A DNA stretch of 64,000 nucleotides from Sulfolobales archaeon (GTDB lineage Archaea > Thermoproteota > Thermoprotei_A > Sulfolobales > Desulfurococcaceae), in contig JANXDZ010000002.1 in the NCBI GenBank assembly GCA_025059075.1, positions 186,001 through 250,000 of the forward strand, read 5' to 3'. The position numbers and the translations under genes are program-made. Shown here piece by piece: positions 34,481 to 43,127 of the stretch (position 1 is its first letter; each line of letters begins with the position of its first letter). The notes beneath the pieces were generated by a model that made no database searches, was not told where the DNA came from, and was given only the letters and a program-made list of their open reading frames with translations.

Positions 34481-34891
34481 ATGCAAATGCGTAAGGAAGT
34501 AGAGCTATGGGTTAAGGCAGCTGATGAAGATCTAGAGGATGCTGAAATAGCCTTAAGTAGAGGCAGATGGTTTAGAGCGGCCTTCTTCTCACAGCAAGCA
34601 GTAGAGAAAGCTCTTAAGGCATTATTCTTCACAGTAAGAAGAGAGGAACCTCCACATATACATATAGTTACTGAACTCTACATATTGCTAAAGGAGTCTG
34701 GATTCTCCTTGCCAAAGAATACTGAGGATCAGCTTTTCATACTGAATAAATACTACACTATAACAAGGTATCCTGATGCAGCTAGCGGCCTCCCAAGCGA
34801 ATCAGTTGATAAGGTTGAGGCTCTGAGAGCCTATAATTTAGCTAGCGAGGTGGTGAGATACGTCAGGGAATTCCTTAGAGAAAGCCATTAA
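34481..34891 (+). CDS. HEPN domain protein of a HEPN-MNT pair
   Basis: HEPN proteins next to MNT nucleotidyltransferases form toxin-antitoxin or RNA-processing pairs common in thermophilic archaea. The 136-residue helical protein shows the opening VELWVKAADEDLEDAEIALSRGRWFRAAFFSQQAVEKALKA in pattern and a RX4H motif in RREEPPHIH (about 59-66), the RNase signature. The partner nucleotidyltransferase frame overlaps its end. It has an ATG start at 34481. Confidence 0.88.
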   Translation: MQMRKEVELWVKAADEDLEDAEIALSRGRWFRAAFFSQQAVEKALKALFFTVRREEPPHIHIVTELYILLKESGFSLPKNTEDQLFILNKYYTITRYPDAASGLPSESVDKVEALRAYNLASEVVRYVREFLRESH

Positions 34892-35195
34892 TGCTGTAAA
34901 CACGCTTCTAAAGCTACTATCACTTAGAATTAAAGTCGAGAAAGCATATGTATTTGGTAGCTACGTTAAAGGTACTTGGCTGAAGTCCAGCGATATTGAC
35001 TTAGTCATAGTTTCACAAGACTTTGAAGGAATGCCGTATCTTAAAAGACTTGACTTAATAAATGAAGTGCAGTGGAAGGCTTGTATAAGGCCTTATGTAG
35101 AGGTTATAGCACTAACTCCAGAGGAGTTCTCAAAGAAATTGCAGGAAAGTGCTGTATTAAGGGATGCCTCTAAGTACTGGGTCAGAATTATTTAA
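34887..35195 (+). CDS. MNT nucleotidyltransferase domain protein (non-standard start)
   Basis: Partner of the HEPN protein. The frame reads VEKAYVFGSYVKGTWLKS and then DIDLVIV, giving the nucleotidyltransferase signature GSX10DXD, and ends at TAA 35195. The frame is open from 34857, just after a TGA, but has no ATG, GTG or TTG before the signature; the first ATG (GMPYLKR) comes after it. ATT at 34887 would give 102 residues of normal layout and overlap the HEPN stop. Alternatives are a frameshift joining it to HEPN, or decay. In known pairs the MNT protein modifies and silences HEPN. Confidence 0.7.
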   Translation: MNAVNTLLKLLSLRIKVEKAYVFGSYVKGTWLKSSDIDLVIVSQDFEGMPYLKRLDLINEVQWKACIRPYVEVIALTPEEFSKKLQESAVLRDASKYWVRII

Positions 35196-35209
35196 TGCAC
35201 TGACTCCAC

Positions 35210-35626
35210 TTATTCCTTCATCTTTGGTCTAAACGCTAGTGAATACCTTATTATTCCAGCTTCGCCGTCTTCACTTATCTTCCTGAGGATCGGCTCAAGA
35301 ACTAAGCCCTCTCTCAACTCATTTAAATCGACATCAGTTATCCTAGCTAGAACTCTTACTCCACACTCAGGGAATTCAACTACTCCAACTACTATTGGCT
35401 TAAAGACTTCGAAGCCCTCCGGCTCACTATACACAGCTGTCCATGTAATGAGCTTAGCTAAGCCATTTACTTCAAAAAGTTCAACATCTCTGCTTCCACA
35501 GTATCTACATGTAGTTGATGGAGGATAGTTTATTTTACTGCAACTCCTGCACTTCACTGCCTCCAGCCTATATAAGTTCCTTCTACTCCTCCAGTACCTT
35601 GGAATAGAGTACTTCACTTCACTCAC
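35210..35626 (-). CDS. DUF35 OB-fold protein, HMG-CoA synthase partner
   Basis: Zinc-ribbon plus OB-fold protein (138 residues) with CRSC and CRYC at about 22-40 followed by an OB domain. In archaea such proteins bridge acetoacetyl-CoA thiolase and HMG-CoA synthase and hold the shared CoA-binding site. Its start overlaps the end of the synthase gene by 4 bases, so co-translation is likely. The thiolase gene that normally sits with these two is absent here. Confidence 0.9.
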   Translation of the reverse strand: MSEVKYSIPRYWRSRRNLYRLEAVKCRSCSKINYPPSTTCRYCGSRDVELFEVNGLAKLITWTAVYSEPEGFEVFKPIVVGVVEFPECGVRVLARITDVDLNELREGLVLEPILRKISEDGEAGIIRYSLAFRPKMKE

Positions 35627-36696
35627 CTAGGTAGTTTAGCTATAAGGCTTCTATACTTAGCATAGGAAGCATAGTCGATTACTTTTCTTCTAGCAATGTA
35701 GTCATCAACTGTTGGAGCCTTCTTCCTTCTCTCTAATACCTTGTCAGTTACTATAATGCTGTAGGCATCGCTTCCAGCACCACTACCAAATGGTGCTAAG
35801 AGAACTCTCTGCCCAGGTCTAGCTATATCTAATATTCTCGAGAACCCTGTAAGAGCTGATGCATTGTATGTATTACCTATCTTAGAGACCACTAAGCCTG
35901 GCAATACTTTTTCCCTCTCTACTCCTATTTTAGCAGCCACCCTAAGTGGGAATACGGCATTAGGCTGATGAAATACTGCATAGTCAAAGTCGCTTGGCCT
36001 TAAACCAGTTTTCTCAAATAACCCTTTAACTGCTCCAACTATATGAGAGAAGTAAGCTGGCTCACCAGTAAAAGCCTCAGTGTGGAGGGGGTAGAGAGCA
36101 CCATCTCTCCTCCAGAAGTCCGGTGTATCAGTTACATAAGTATAGCTAGCTTCAAATACTGCTGCCGCATTGTCGGCGGACCCTATTACAAAAGCTGCTG
36201 CACCTGATGAAGCAGTAAACTCCAGTACGTCTCCGGGCTCTGCCTGAGCTGTATCAGATCCTATGACTAGAGCGTACTTCACTAATCCGCTTGCAACAGC
36301 CCCAATGGATATTCTAAGGGCTTCACTAGCGGCTCTACAAGCAAACTCCAGGTCAGCAGCCATAGTGCTTGGAGTTATTCCAAGGGCTTCAGCTATAATT
36401 GATGCAGATGGTTTTACAGCATAAGGCTTAGACTCTGAGCCAACCCATACAGCTCCAATGTCTCTTGGACTTACTTCAGCTCTCCTCAATGCATTTAACG
36501 CTGCTTCATAACCCATTGTCACTGAATCCTCATCAATGCCTGCGACAGCTTTTTCCTCCATACCTAAGTTCTTAGGAGTCTCAGGCGGAAAGCCCCAGAT
36601 TCTAGCGATCTCGCTTACTAATAGCCTATACATAGGTATATAGCTTCCCCAACCAATGACTCCAACGCTTAATTCAGGAGAACTCACGCGGTTCAC
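35623..36696 (-). CDS. HMG-CoA synthase, archaeal type
   Basis: Condenses acetyl-CoA with acetoacetyl-CoA to HMG-CoA, the step before HMG-CoA reductase in the mevalonate route. The 357-residue thiolase-fold protein opens with VGVIGWGSYIP, has Cys120 as the likely nucleophile (LEFACRAASEAL), a general-base region with GSESKPYAVKP, and the His in AVFHQPN. The length is normal for archaea. The longest start is GTG 36696; ATG is not available upstream and a start at GTG (VSSPEL, residue 4) is also possible. Confidence 0.94.
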   Translation of the reverse strand: MNRVSSPELSVGVIGWGSYIPMYRLLVSEIARIWGFPPETPKNLGMEEKAVAGIDEDSVTMGYEAALNALRRAEVSPRDIGAVWVGSESKPYAVKPSASIIAEALGITPSTMAADLEFACRAASEALRISIGAVASGLVKYALVIGSDTAQAEPGDVLEFTASSGAAAFVIGSADNAAAVFEASYTYVTDTPDFWRRDGALYPLHTEAFTGEPAYFSHIVGAVKGLFEKTGLRPSDFDYAVFHQPNAVFPLRVAAKIGVEREKVLPGLVVSKIGNTYNASALTGFSRILDIARPGQRVLLAPFGSGAGSDAYSIIVTDKVLERRKKAPTVDDYIARRKVIDYASYAKYRSLIAKLPR

Positions 36697-36753
36697 CTAA
36701 ATGCTGGAGACATACGTCTAAAATAATAAGCTTAGTGAACGTTTCTTATTACA

Positions 36754-37887
36754 CTACTTCTTGTAGTGAAGCCAGCACGCTACGTAGTGGCTTGGCTCAA
36801 CTTCAATTAAAGGAGGCTCCTTCTTAATGCATAGCTCCGTTAACTCAGGTACTTGTTCTAGAGCTATACACCTAGAGTGGAATCTACAGCCAGGTGGTAT
36901 CATTAGGGCGCTTGGTACTTCACCCTTTATCGGCACATCCCTTGTTTTAAGCCTATTCCTGGGGTCGGGTTCAGGTATAGCGCTTATGAGGGCTTTAGTA
37001 TATGGATGCAGCGGATTCTCTATAATCCTTCTCGCGTCACCTAACTCAACTATTTTACCTAAGTACATTACTGCAAGTCTACCAGCTATGTATCTAGCTA
37101 AAGCCAAATCATGAGTTATGAATAGGTATGTTAATCCAAGTTGCTTCTTAAGATCCATCATTAAGCTAAGGATCTCTGCTCTAATGGATACATCAAGCAT
37201 TGATACAGGTTCATCAGCTACAATAAACCTCGGCCTCAACATTAATGCTCTAGCTATCACAACTCTCTGTCTTTGACCTCCACTAATCATATGTGGATAT
37301 CTATATAAGAATTCCTCAGGTGGAGTAAGCTTAACCATTTCTAGAGCTCTTGACACAAGCTCAACTCTTTCATCCTTTGTTGAGCCAATTTCATGAATCA
37401 CTAAAGGCTCCTCTAATATTTCATATATAGTAAGCCTGGGGTTGAGGCTTCCATAGGGATCCTGAAATATTATCTGCATTTCAGTTCTAAATGGCTTAAA
37501 GTACTTTGCAGGCACTTTACTAATCTCTATGCCCCCGTATCTATCTACGACCGGTATTGATGGATTAATTGAAGTCAATTCCTCAAACAAGTGCTTAGAT
37601 GGTCTATAAACTACTTTACCATCAGTTAGCTCAACTAACTTAAGGATTGCTTTACCAGTAGTTGTCTTACCGCAACCTGATTCACCTGCTAGTGCAAATA
37701 CTTCGCCTTCTTTAATATCGAAGCTCACTCCATCAACTGCCTTTATATATAGCCTTGGCTTCCTGCGCACTATATCAATTATGCTTCGCCTAATTGGAAA
37801 CCACGTCTTTAGATTCTCTACATAGACAATGGACTTTTCATCTACTTGAAGGCTGTGTACAGGCATACTCCAACTCAATTCAATCAC
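36754..37887 (-). CDS. oppF: Peptide ABC transporter ATPase (OppF/DppF-like)
   Basis: ATP-binding subunit of the Opp/Dpp-type importer. It has Walker A AGESGCGKTTTG, the signature ISGGQRQR, Walker B FIVADEPVSMLD and the H-loop ITHDLAL. The C-terminal tail has the peptide-transporter motif PPGCRFHSRC and further Cys (LCIKKEPP, ACWLHY), a four-cysteine set that binds an iron-sulfur cluster in some Dpp systems. An insert (about 92-125) after Walker A is longer than usual. It overlaps oppD by 4 bases. The 3' end is nearly identical in DNA to oppD (36771-36834). Confidence 0.93.
   Translation of the reverse strand: MIELSWSMPVHSLQVDEKSIVYVENLKTWFPIRRSIIDIVRRKPRLYIKAVDGVSFDIKEGEVFALAGESGCGKTTTGKAILKLVELTDGKVVYRPSKHLFEELTSINPSIPVVDRYGGIEISKVPAKYFKPFRTEMQIIFQDPYGSLNPRLTIYEILEEPLVIHEIGSTKDERVELVSRALEMVKLTPPEEFLYRYPHMISGGQRQRVVIARALMLRPRFIVADEPVSMLDVSIRAEILSLMMDLKKQLGLTYLFITHDLALARYIAGRLAVMYLGKIVELGDARRIIENPLHPYTKALISAIPEPDPRNRLKTRDVPIKGEVPSALMIPPGCRFHSRCIALEQVPELTELCIKKEPPLIEVEPSHYVACWLHYKK
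36771..36834 (-). repeat. 64-bp repeat copy 1 (3' end of oppF)
   Basis: Matches 37907-37970 at 63 of 64 bases in direct orientation. It encodes the C-terminal part of the ATPase, including the EVEPSHYVACWL stretch. The remaining parts of the two genes have diverged normally. Confidence 0.9.
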
Positions 37888-38858
37888 CTAGATCCACTTG
37901 AGTATAGCCAGCACGCTACGTAGTGGCTTGGCTCAACTTCAATTAAAGGAGGCTCCTCCTTAATGCATAGAGGAATCTTCACATTACATCTAGGGTGGAA
38001 TCTACAGCCAGGTGGAGGCTGCCTTAGATCAGGTGGTGCTCCAGGTATCCAAGCCAATTCTCTCAATTCTCCGCGAAGCCTCGGCACACTTAATACTAAA
38101 CCCTTTGTATATGGATGCAATGGATTATCATATATTTGTTCAGACAAGCCATATTCAACTATTTTCCCTGCATACATTATTGCCACTTTATCAGATATCT
38201 CAGCTATTAACGCTAGGTCGTGTGTAATTAATATGATCGATATTCCAAGCTCTTTTTTAAGGTTCTTCAACAAGTTCATTATTTGCGCTTGGATTACTAC
38301 ATCGAGAGCTGTAGTAGGCTCATCAGCTATAACTAGGGATGGGTTTAGAGAAAGAGCCATAGCTATCATTACCCTCTGCTTCATGCCGCCGCTTAACTCG
38401 TGGGGATAATTATTCGCTCTTCTAGGATCTATTCCAACTATTTGGAGTAGTTCATAGGCTCTCTTATATGCTTCAGTCTTAGAGAGGCCCTTGTGGAGTA
38501 TGAGTGGTTCAGCTATTTGATCTCCGACTTTGTAGACTGGATTAAGTGCATTCATAGCTCCTTGAAATATCATTGATATACCCTTCCACCTGACTTCCTT
38601 TCGGAAATCCTCTTCACTGAGTTTTAACACGTCTTTACCCATGAAAAATACTTCTCCGCCAGTAATTCTTCCAGGAGGTGGGACAAGTCTTATTATGCTA
38701 TAAGCTAAAGTACTCTTACCGCAACCGGATTCCCCAGCTATACCCACTGTCTCCCCCTTTCTAACACTTATAGAAACTCCATCAACAGCCCTTACTATAC
38801 CCTTAGCTGTATAGAAGAATGTCTTAATATCCTTTACCTCCAGCACGTTCTCAGACAA
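37884..38858 (-). CDS. oppD: Peptide ABC transporter ATPase (OppD/DppD-like)
   Basis: Second ATPase subunit of the importer. It shows Walker A AGESGCGKSTLA, LSGGMKQR, Walker B LVIADEPTTALD, ITHDLAL and the tail PPGCRFHPRC. It has 324 residues, a usual length. The TTG start is preceded by AAAGGTGG, and a minus-strand TATA box lies about 55 bases upstream. Together with oppF it is separated from the permease genes by a radical SAM gene on the other strand, so the ATPases have their own promoter. Confidence 0.94.
   Translation of the reverse strand: MSENVLEVKDIKTFFYTAKGIVRAVDGVSISVRKGETVGIAGESGCGKSTLAYSIIRLVPPPGRITGGEVFFMGKDVLKLSEEDFRKEVRWKGISMIFQGAMNALNPVYKVGDQIAEPLILHKGLSKTEAYKRAYELLQIVGIDPRRANNYPHELSGGMKQRVMIAMALSLNPSLVIADEPTTALDVVIQAQIMNLLKNLKKELGISIILITHDLALIAEISDKVAIMYAGKIVEYGLSEQIYDNPLHPYTKGLVLSVPRLRGELRELAWIPGAPPDLRQPPPGCRFHPRCNVKIPLCIKEEPPLIEVEPSHYVACWLYSSGSR
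37907..37970 (-). repeat. 64-bp repeat copy 2 (3' end of oppD)
   Basis: Direct-repeat partner of 36771-36834 with one mismatch. Confidence 0.9.
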
Positions 38859-38909
38859 ATTACCACCTTTACTTAGAGTAGCGGTATCAGTAAGATAAAT
38901 TTACCTTTA

Positions 38910-38918
38910 CTATAAAAG
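38910..38918 (-). promoter_or_regulatory. TATA box of oppD-oppF
   Basis: CTTTTATAG on the minus strand in the divergent gap between oppD and the radical SAM gene, about 55 bases before the oppD TTG. Confidence 0.5.
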
Positions 38919-38962
38919 TGTATTTCATAAATAAACGTTGTGCTTAGTGAATAGCTTGGTGA

Positions 38963-40033
38963 ATGGTGGAAGAGTTGTTTAAAGCTATAGGCTCCTTTAA
39001 TAGTAAAAGAATCATCTATAGAGTTATTAAAGGCGCTCCATCATTTGGAACTCTAGCTTTTGGAGTAGTGGATAGGGGGACAAATGTCCTTCAGGCAAGG
39101 CCTACAACCATATGTCCTTTAAACTGCGTATTCTGCAGTGTTGATGCAGGGCCCATGAGTAGGAGGAGGTGGGCTGAGTTCATAGCTTTACCTGAAGTCA
39201 TAGTTGATGGAGTTAAATACGCTGGAGCATATAAGGGAGGAGGTTTAGAAGTCCTCATAGATACAGTAGGAGATCCATTGACTTATCCACAGTTAATTGA
39301 ACTCATAAAAATGATTAAGGAAGTACATGCAGTAAGAAGCATTGCTATAGAAACTCATGGCGCGCTTCTCTCTAAACAATTAGTTAACAAGCTTTGGGAA
39401 GCAGGTCTCGATAGAGTTAACTTAAGCATAGATACCCTCAGTGAAGAGAAGGCTAGGAAACTCTATGGAGTTCCTTGGTTCTCGTTACGCAAAGTAATTG
39501 GAGTAGCTGAGTACTTAGTTAAGGAGACAAGCATTGATTTACACGTAACTCCACTATGGATACCTGGAGTAAATGATGAAGACTTAGGGGAAGTAATTAA
39601 GTGGGCTCTAAGAATTGGAGCAGGAAAGAAATGGCCTCCAGTAACAATACAGAAATACATAGTGCACAAGTATGGAAGAAAAATACCTGGGGTAAAGCCT
39701 ATGAGTTGGAGTAAGTTCTGGAGGAGTATAAGTAAATTAGAGAAAGACCTTGGGACTAAACTCTCATGGAGCATGAGTGAGTGGGGCATGGAGTATAGAA
39801 AGCGTATACCGGCTCCACCTATGAAAGGCTATTTAATTGTAGCTGAAGTAGTGGGGCGTGGGCTTTTCCATGGAGAGTACCTTGGATTAATGAACTATAA
39901 AGGGTGGAAGAGTTTCATAACTCTTTTAAATTACAAAGGAGGATCCAATAAAGTACTGGCTAGAGTCATTGGGGATGAGGATGGAATTTACATAGGTAAA
40001 GTCGTTAAATACATTAAAAATGATTGTTTTTAA
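38963..40033 (+). CDS. Radical SAM protein, archaeal, function unknown
   Basis: A 356-residue radical SAM enzyme with CPLNCVFC (CX3CX2C, about 50-57), a following DTVGDPLTYP in the GGE position and SIDTLSEEKARKLYG as in MoaA-like proteins. The last 60 residues (KGYLIVAEVVGRGLFHGEYLGL to KVVKYIKN) form a small beta domain, possibly TRAM-like. It splits the Opp gene cluster on the opposite strand and ends 3 bases before the permease gene's stop, in convergent orientation. The reaction is unknown. Confidence 0.85.
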   Translation: MVEELFKAIGSFNSKRIIYRVIKGAPSFGTLAFGVVDRGTNVLQARPTTICPLNCVFCSVDAGPMSRRRWAEFIALPEVIVDGVKYAGAYKGGGLEVLIDTVGDPLTYPQLIELIKMIKEVHAVRSIAIETHGALLSKQLVNKLWEAGLDRVNLSIDTLSEEKARKLYGVPWFSLRKVIGVAEYLVKETSIDLHVTPLWIPGVNDEDLGEVIKWALRIGAGKKWPPVTIQKYIVHKYGRKIPGVKPMSWSKFWRSISKLEKDLGTKLSWSMSEWGMEYRKRIPAPPMKGYLIVAEVVGRGLFHGEYLGLMNYKGWKSFITLLNYKGGSNKVLARVIGDEDGIYIGKVVKYIKNDCF

Positions 40034-40035
40034 AC

Positions 40036-41739
40036 TTAGGCTGTCCTAAGCCTTGGCTCAACTACTTTCTCAAGAGCCATTCCAAGTAGTACAAACGTCA
40101 GTGAAGTTATCGATATTAATATGCCAGGCGGCAGAACCCACCATAGCGCCTCCATAGCTACTCTCATATATCTATATGCCTCCGACAGTATTGCACCCCA
40201 AGTGGGGTATCCATGCCTTATTCCCAGTACTGATAGACCTGCTTCAGTGAGTATAGCACCTGGCACTGAGAAGACTAAGTTAGCGACAATGTATGGAATT
40301 ACTTGTGGAATAATGTGTTTAAATATTATCCTCTTATCTGAGGCTCCTAAAGCTCTTGCAGCCTCTATGTATGGCTCCTCCTTTATGCTTAAAGTCATAG
40401 CTCTCACAATTATCGCCAGTGCACCCCATCCAAAGGCTATTAGGACTATGAGTATGCCCATCAACACTATTAGTGGTGCTTCAGCGTAAGTTACCATGAG
40501 AGCCATCGCTATTATTATAAGTATTGGCAATAGGGGTATATTGCCCATAATGTCCACGATTCTTTGAATAACTTCATCAACTATACCTCCATAGTAGCCA
40601 CTTACGACTCCAGCTATAAGCCCTATGAGTGATGTAAGGCCTGCTACGAAGAATCCAATGGCGATCGCTAGTGGAAATCCGTAGAGGAGTCCTAAAGCTA
40701 GATCTCTGCCGCTTGCATCAGTCCCCATGAATCCGTAGACAGAGCCTTTTACAATCAACTTTATGGAGTTAAATGGTTTAAGGCTCTGTATTCTAGATAA
40801 AATAGCTGGAGGAAGGGCTGTATATCTACAGCTTATCGTTATATTGTATGAGCCTACTAAAGGCTTCATTGATGTAGTAACTCTCTGTAAAGACCACTGC
40901 CCCCTAATGAATTCGTATGATGCATTTATATTGCTTATTTCACCGAATATGTATTTAGATGGCTTAAGCGCGAAGTCCTCGACAAGCATTGAAGCTACGT
41001 TACCAATAGGCTCTAGGAACGTCCCGTTGGCAGTATTAAACTCAATGTAGTAAACTTTGTTCTTCAGTATAAGCAGGCCACTTTCATTAGCATATTTTAT
41101 AACCATCTTGTATAGCAGATCAGGCTTAATGTTTTCAGATTCAGATAATTTTACTATAGTGCTACTTCTACTCCAAGCTAATTCAGGACTTACAGTGAGT
41201 GTTACACTAGTGTCAGCATACAGACCCGTTATTCCATCAGGTCTACTAATGAGGATCCTGCATCGTGGTCCAATAGTGTAATTGCCTACAGCTACTACGA
41301 GTAGTTCGTATCCTTTAGCAATTATTCCTTGTGGAAGTACCTCATGTTCTAAATTATACGTCGTAGTATAGTTAAATTCGTAGATTTGATTATCTAGATC
41401 GAGTTTGTCAGTAAGTTCACTAAGCATTACTACAGCATGTGGAGCATAAGGTACTCCAATATGCTTAGTCCACTCTGGTGGAACTAGTGATGGATTCTCT
41501 CCCTGAACCTCAATGTTATCCCATACAGCATCTCTGAAGTTTGGAGGCATAACGACTGCAGCATAAGTGGCTATAACAATTAGTATAACCATTAGTATTA
41601 GACTCGCCTTCCCTGTCCCCTGCCTCCATGTTTCACCTAAAATATCCCTTAGTGAAGCTGCTAGTGCTTTAAGCCTACTTGGCCTCACCTGCTTATTCAA
41701 ATACGTACACCCCTTATGTAATCCTAATTCTTGGATCAA
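40036..41739 (-). CDS. oppC: Peptide ABC transporter permease (OppC-like) with large external domain
   Basis: Membrane subunit of the importer. At 567 residues it is nearly twice the usual OppC. One helix (about 44-66) precedes an extracytoplasmic region of roughly 270 residues, then the usual five helices (from GYFPLAIAIGFF-like stretch near 345) with the coupling motif EAARALGASDKRIIFKHIIPQ. The inserted region may dock the large substrate-binding protein. It overlaps oppB by 26 bases. Confidence 0.92.
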   Translation of the reverse strand: MIQELGLHKGCTYLNKQVRPSRLKALAASLRDILGETWRQGTGKASLILMVILIVIATYAAVVMPPNFRDAVWDNIEVQGENPSLVPPEWTKHIGVPYAPHAVVMLSELTDKLDLDNQIYEFNYTTTYNLEHEVLPQGIIAKGYELLVVAVGNYTIGPRCRILISRPDGITGLYADTSVTLTVSPELAWSRSSTIVKLSESENIKPDLLYKMVIKYANESGLLILKNKVYYIEFNTANGTFLEPIGNVASMLVEDFALKPSKYIFGEISNINASYEFIRGQWSLQRVTTSMKPLVGSYNITISCRYTALPPAILSRIQSLKPFNSIKLIVKGSVYGFMGTDASGRDLALGLLYGFPLAIAIGFFVAGLTSLIGLIAGVVSGYYGGIVDEVIQRIVDIMGNIPLLPILIIIAMALMVTYAEAPLIVLMGILIVLIAFGWGALAIIVRAMTLSIKEEPYIEAARALGASDKRIIFKHIIPQVIPYIVANLVFSVPGAILTEAGLSVLGIRHGYPTWGAILSEAYRYMRVAMEALWWVLPPGILISITSLTFVLLGMALEKVVEPRLRTA

Positions 41740-42835
41740 GCACTATGTATAGTGCTTCAAGGATAAACCTAGCTATTACATATATGAGTGTGAATACGTA
41801 AGTCAACGCCATTACAATTGATGCTTCACCACCACTTATTGCCAAGTAGTATAGAGTCCCCATGCCTGGCCACTCAAATACTGATTCAGTAATTATGTAG
41901 CCACCTATGGAACCTGCTAAAGCAAGTATTATGCTCGTCATTATTGGCGGCGCAGCCACTCTAACGATGTATTTCTTAGTGATCGTTGGGTCAGGAAGTC
42001 CCTTAGCCTTAGCTACAAAGACGAAGTCTTCTCTAATGACTCTAATTAATTGCGCCCGTATGCCGTAGAGCCATCCTCCAAGGAGAGCTATTACGACAGT
42101 AATTATAGGTAATGCAGCGTAGTAAATTATTTGAGCAAAGTTTGTAATCGGGTCTATACTTAGATCGCGTATAAATGCAATTATATAGCGGTAATCTGTT
42201 GGAAAAACCCTCAGCTGGTATGAGAACATTAGTATGAATAGCATTGCAAGCCACCATATAGGCAAAGCATTAGTGAACGCTGCATAAGCTACAACAGCTC
42301 TATCAGCTATAGAGCCAATTTTATACACAAGCCTTGGAGCTATTGCAAGAGCTATTGCTATACATATGATCTCTGCTACAGTGATCATTATGACTGTCCT
42401 AGGGATTACGGTTGCTATGACGTCAGATACCCTCAGCGGCGGAGCTTTACCAACAATGCTAGCTATATCCTCTCTATCAGTAATCCCGAAGTCCATGAGT
42501 AGAGTGTTTTTAACAAATGTTGAAGCCCTTACATACCATGGTTTATTTAATCCATATATTTCCTCGAGTTCTAACTTATACTTCTCAGTTAATTCATTAA
42601 CCATAGTCTCGTTACGAATAGTCCTTGAAATATCCTGTCTATACGCCTTTACATAGCTATCAACTATAGCCTTTAACACTCTCGTAGAATACCCTGTTGC
42701 TTCAAGTATTAGGGCAGTAAGCAGCACTATAACTATGACTGCTACAGCGAGCATTAAGGCCCTCCTAGCCAATACACTTGCTACACCAACCACTGAGGAA
42801 CACCGAGTGTTGCACTCTCCACTCCTTAGCATCAT
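41714..42835 (-). CDS. oppB: Peptide ABC transporter permease (OppB-like)
   Basis: First permease of the importer, 373 residues. After a polar N-terminus there is one helix (about 27-48), an external loop of about 90 residues, then five helices with the coupling motif VAKAKGLPDPTITKKYIVRVA. It lies 292 bases downstream of the binding-protein gene, with a hairpin between them, and overlaps oppC. Confidence 0.92.
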   Translation of the reverse strand: MMLRSGECNTRCSSVVGVASVLARRALMLAVAVIVIVLLTALILEATGYSTRVLKAIVDSYVKAYRQDISRTIRNETMVNELTEKYKLELEEIYGLNKPWYVRASTFVKNTLLMDFGITDREDIASIVGKAPPLRVSDVIATVIPRTVIMITVAEIICIAIALAIAPRLVYKIGSIADRAVVAYAAFTNALPIWWLAMLFILMFSYQLRVFPTDYRYIIAFIRDLSIDPITNFAQIIYYAALPIITVVIALLGGWLYGIRAQLIRVIREDFVFVAKAKGLPDPTITKKYIVRVAAPPIMTSIILALAGSIGGYIITESVFEWPGMGTLYYLAISGGEASIVMALTYVFTLIYVIARFILEALYIVLDPRIRIT

Positions 42836-43050
42836 AAGTATATAAGTTTTAAAGTTTTTAGAAGTGCGTTAGCACAATGCTTAGTGAACGTCTACAATCA
42901 ATTCTCTCCCCCTAGATGGGGAAGACACTTACTTTCCATACACTCACGCTGAGTTCATGTGGAATAGAGGTAATGGATCGTGGATTAAGATGTGAGCTAA
43001 GAATAAAGCAAAACGAGGGGACGACAGCTCTAATCTCAATCCTAAGGAAT

Positions 43051-43070
43051 CACTGCTCATAAGAGCAGTG
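43051..43070 (-). terminator. Hairpin between the binding-protein and permease genes
   Basis: CACTGCTC (43051-43058) and GAGCAGTG (43063-43070) form a perfect 8-bp stem with a 4-nt loop, 57 bases after the stop of the binding-protein gene. On the minus strand it could stop or process most transcripts there, lowering expression of the permeases relative to the binding protein. The rest of the 292-base gap has only a small GTGC/GCAC hairpin and a CCCC/GGGG pair. Confidence 0.5.
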
Positions 43071-43127
43071 GATCATTTAAGTAATTACTACAGAGGTTTA
43101 AAAAAGGTTTAGTTTAGAAAAAGTAAA

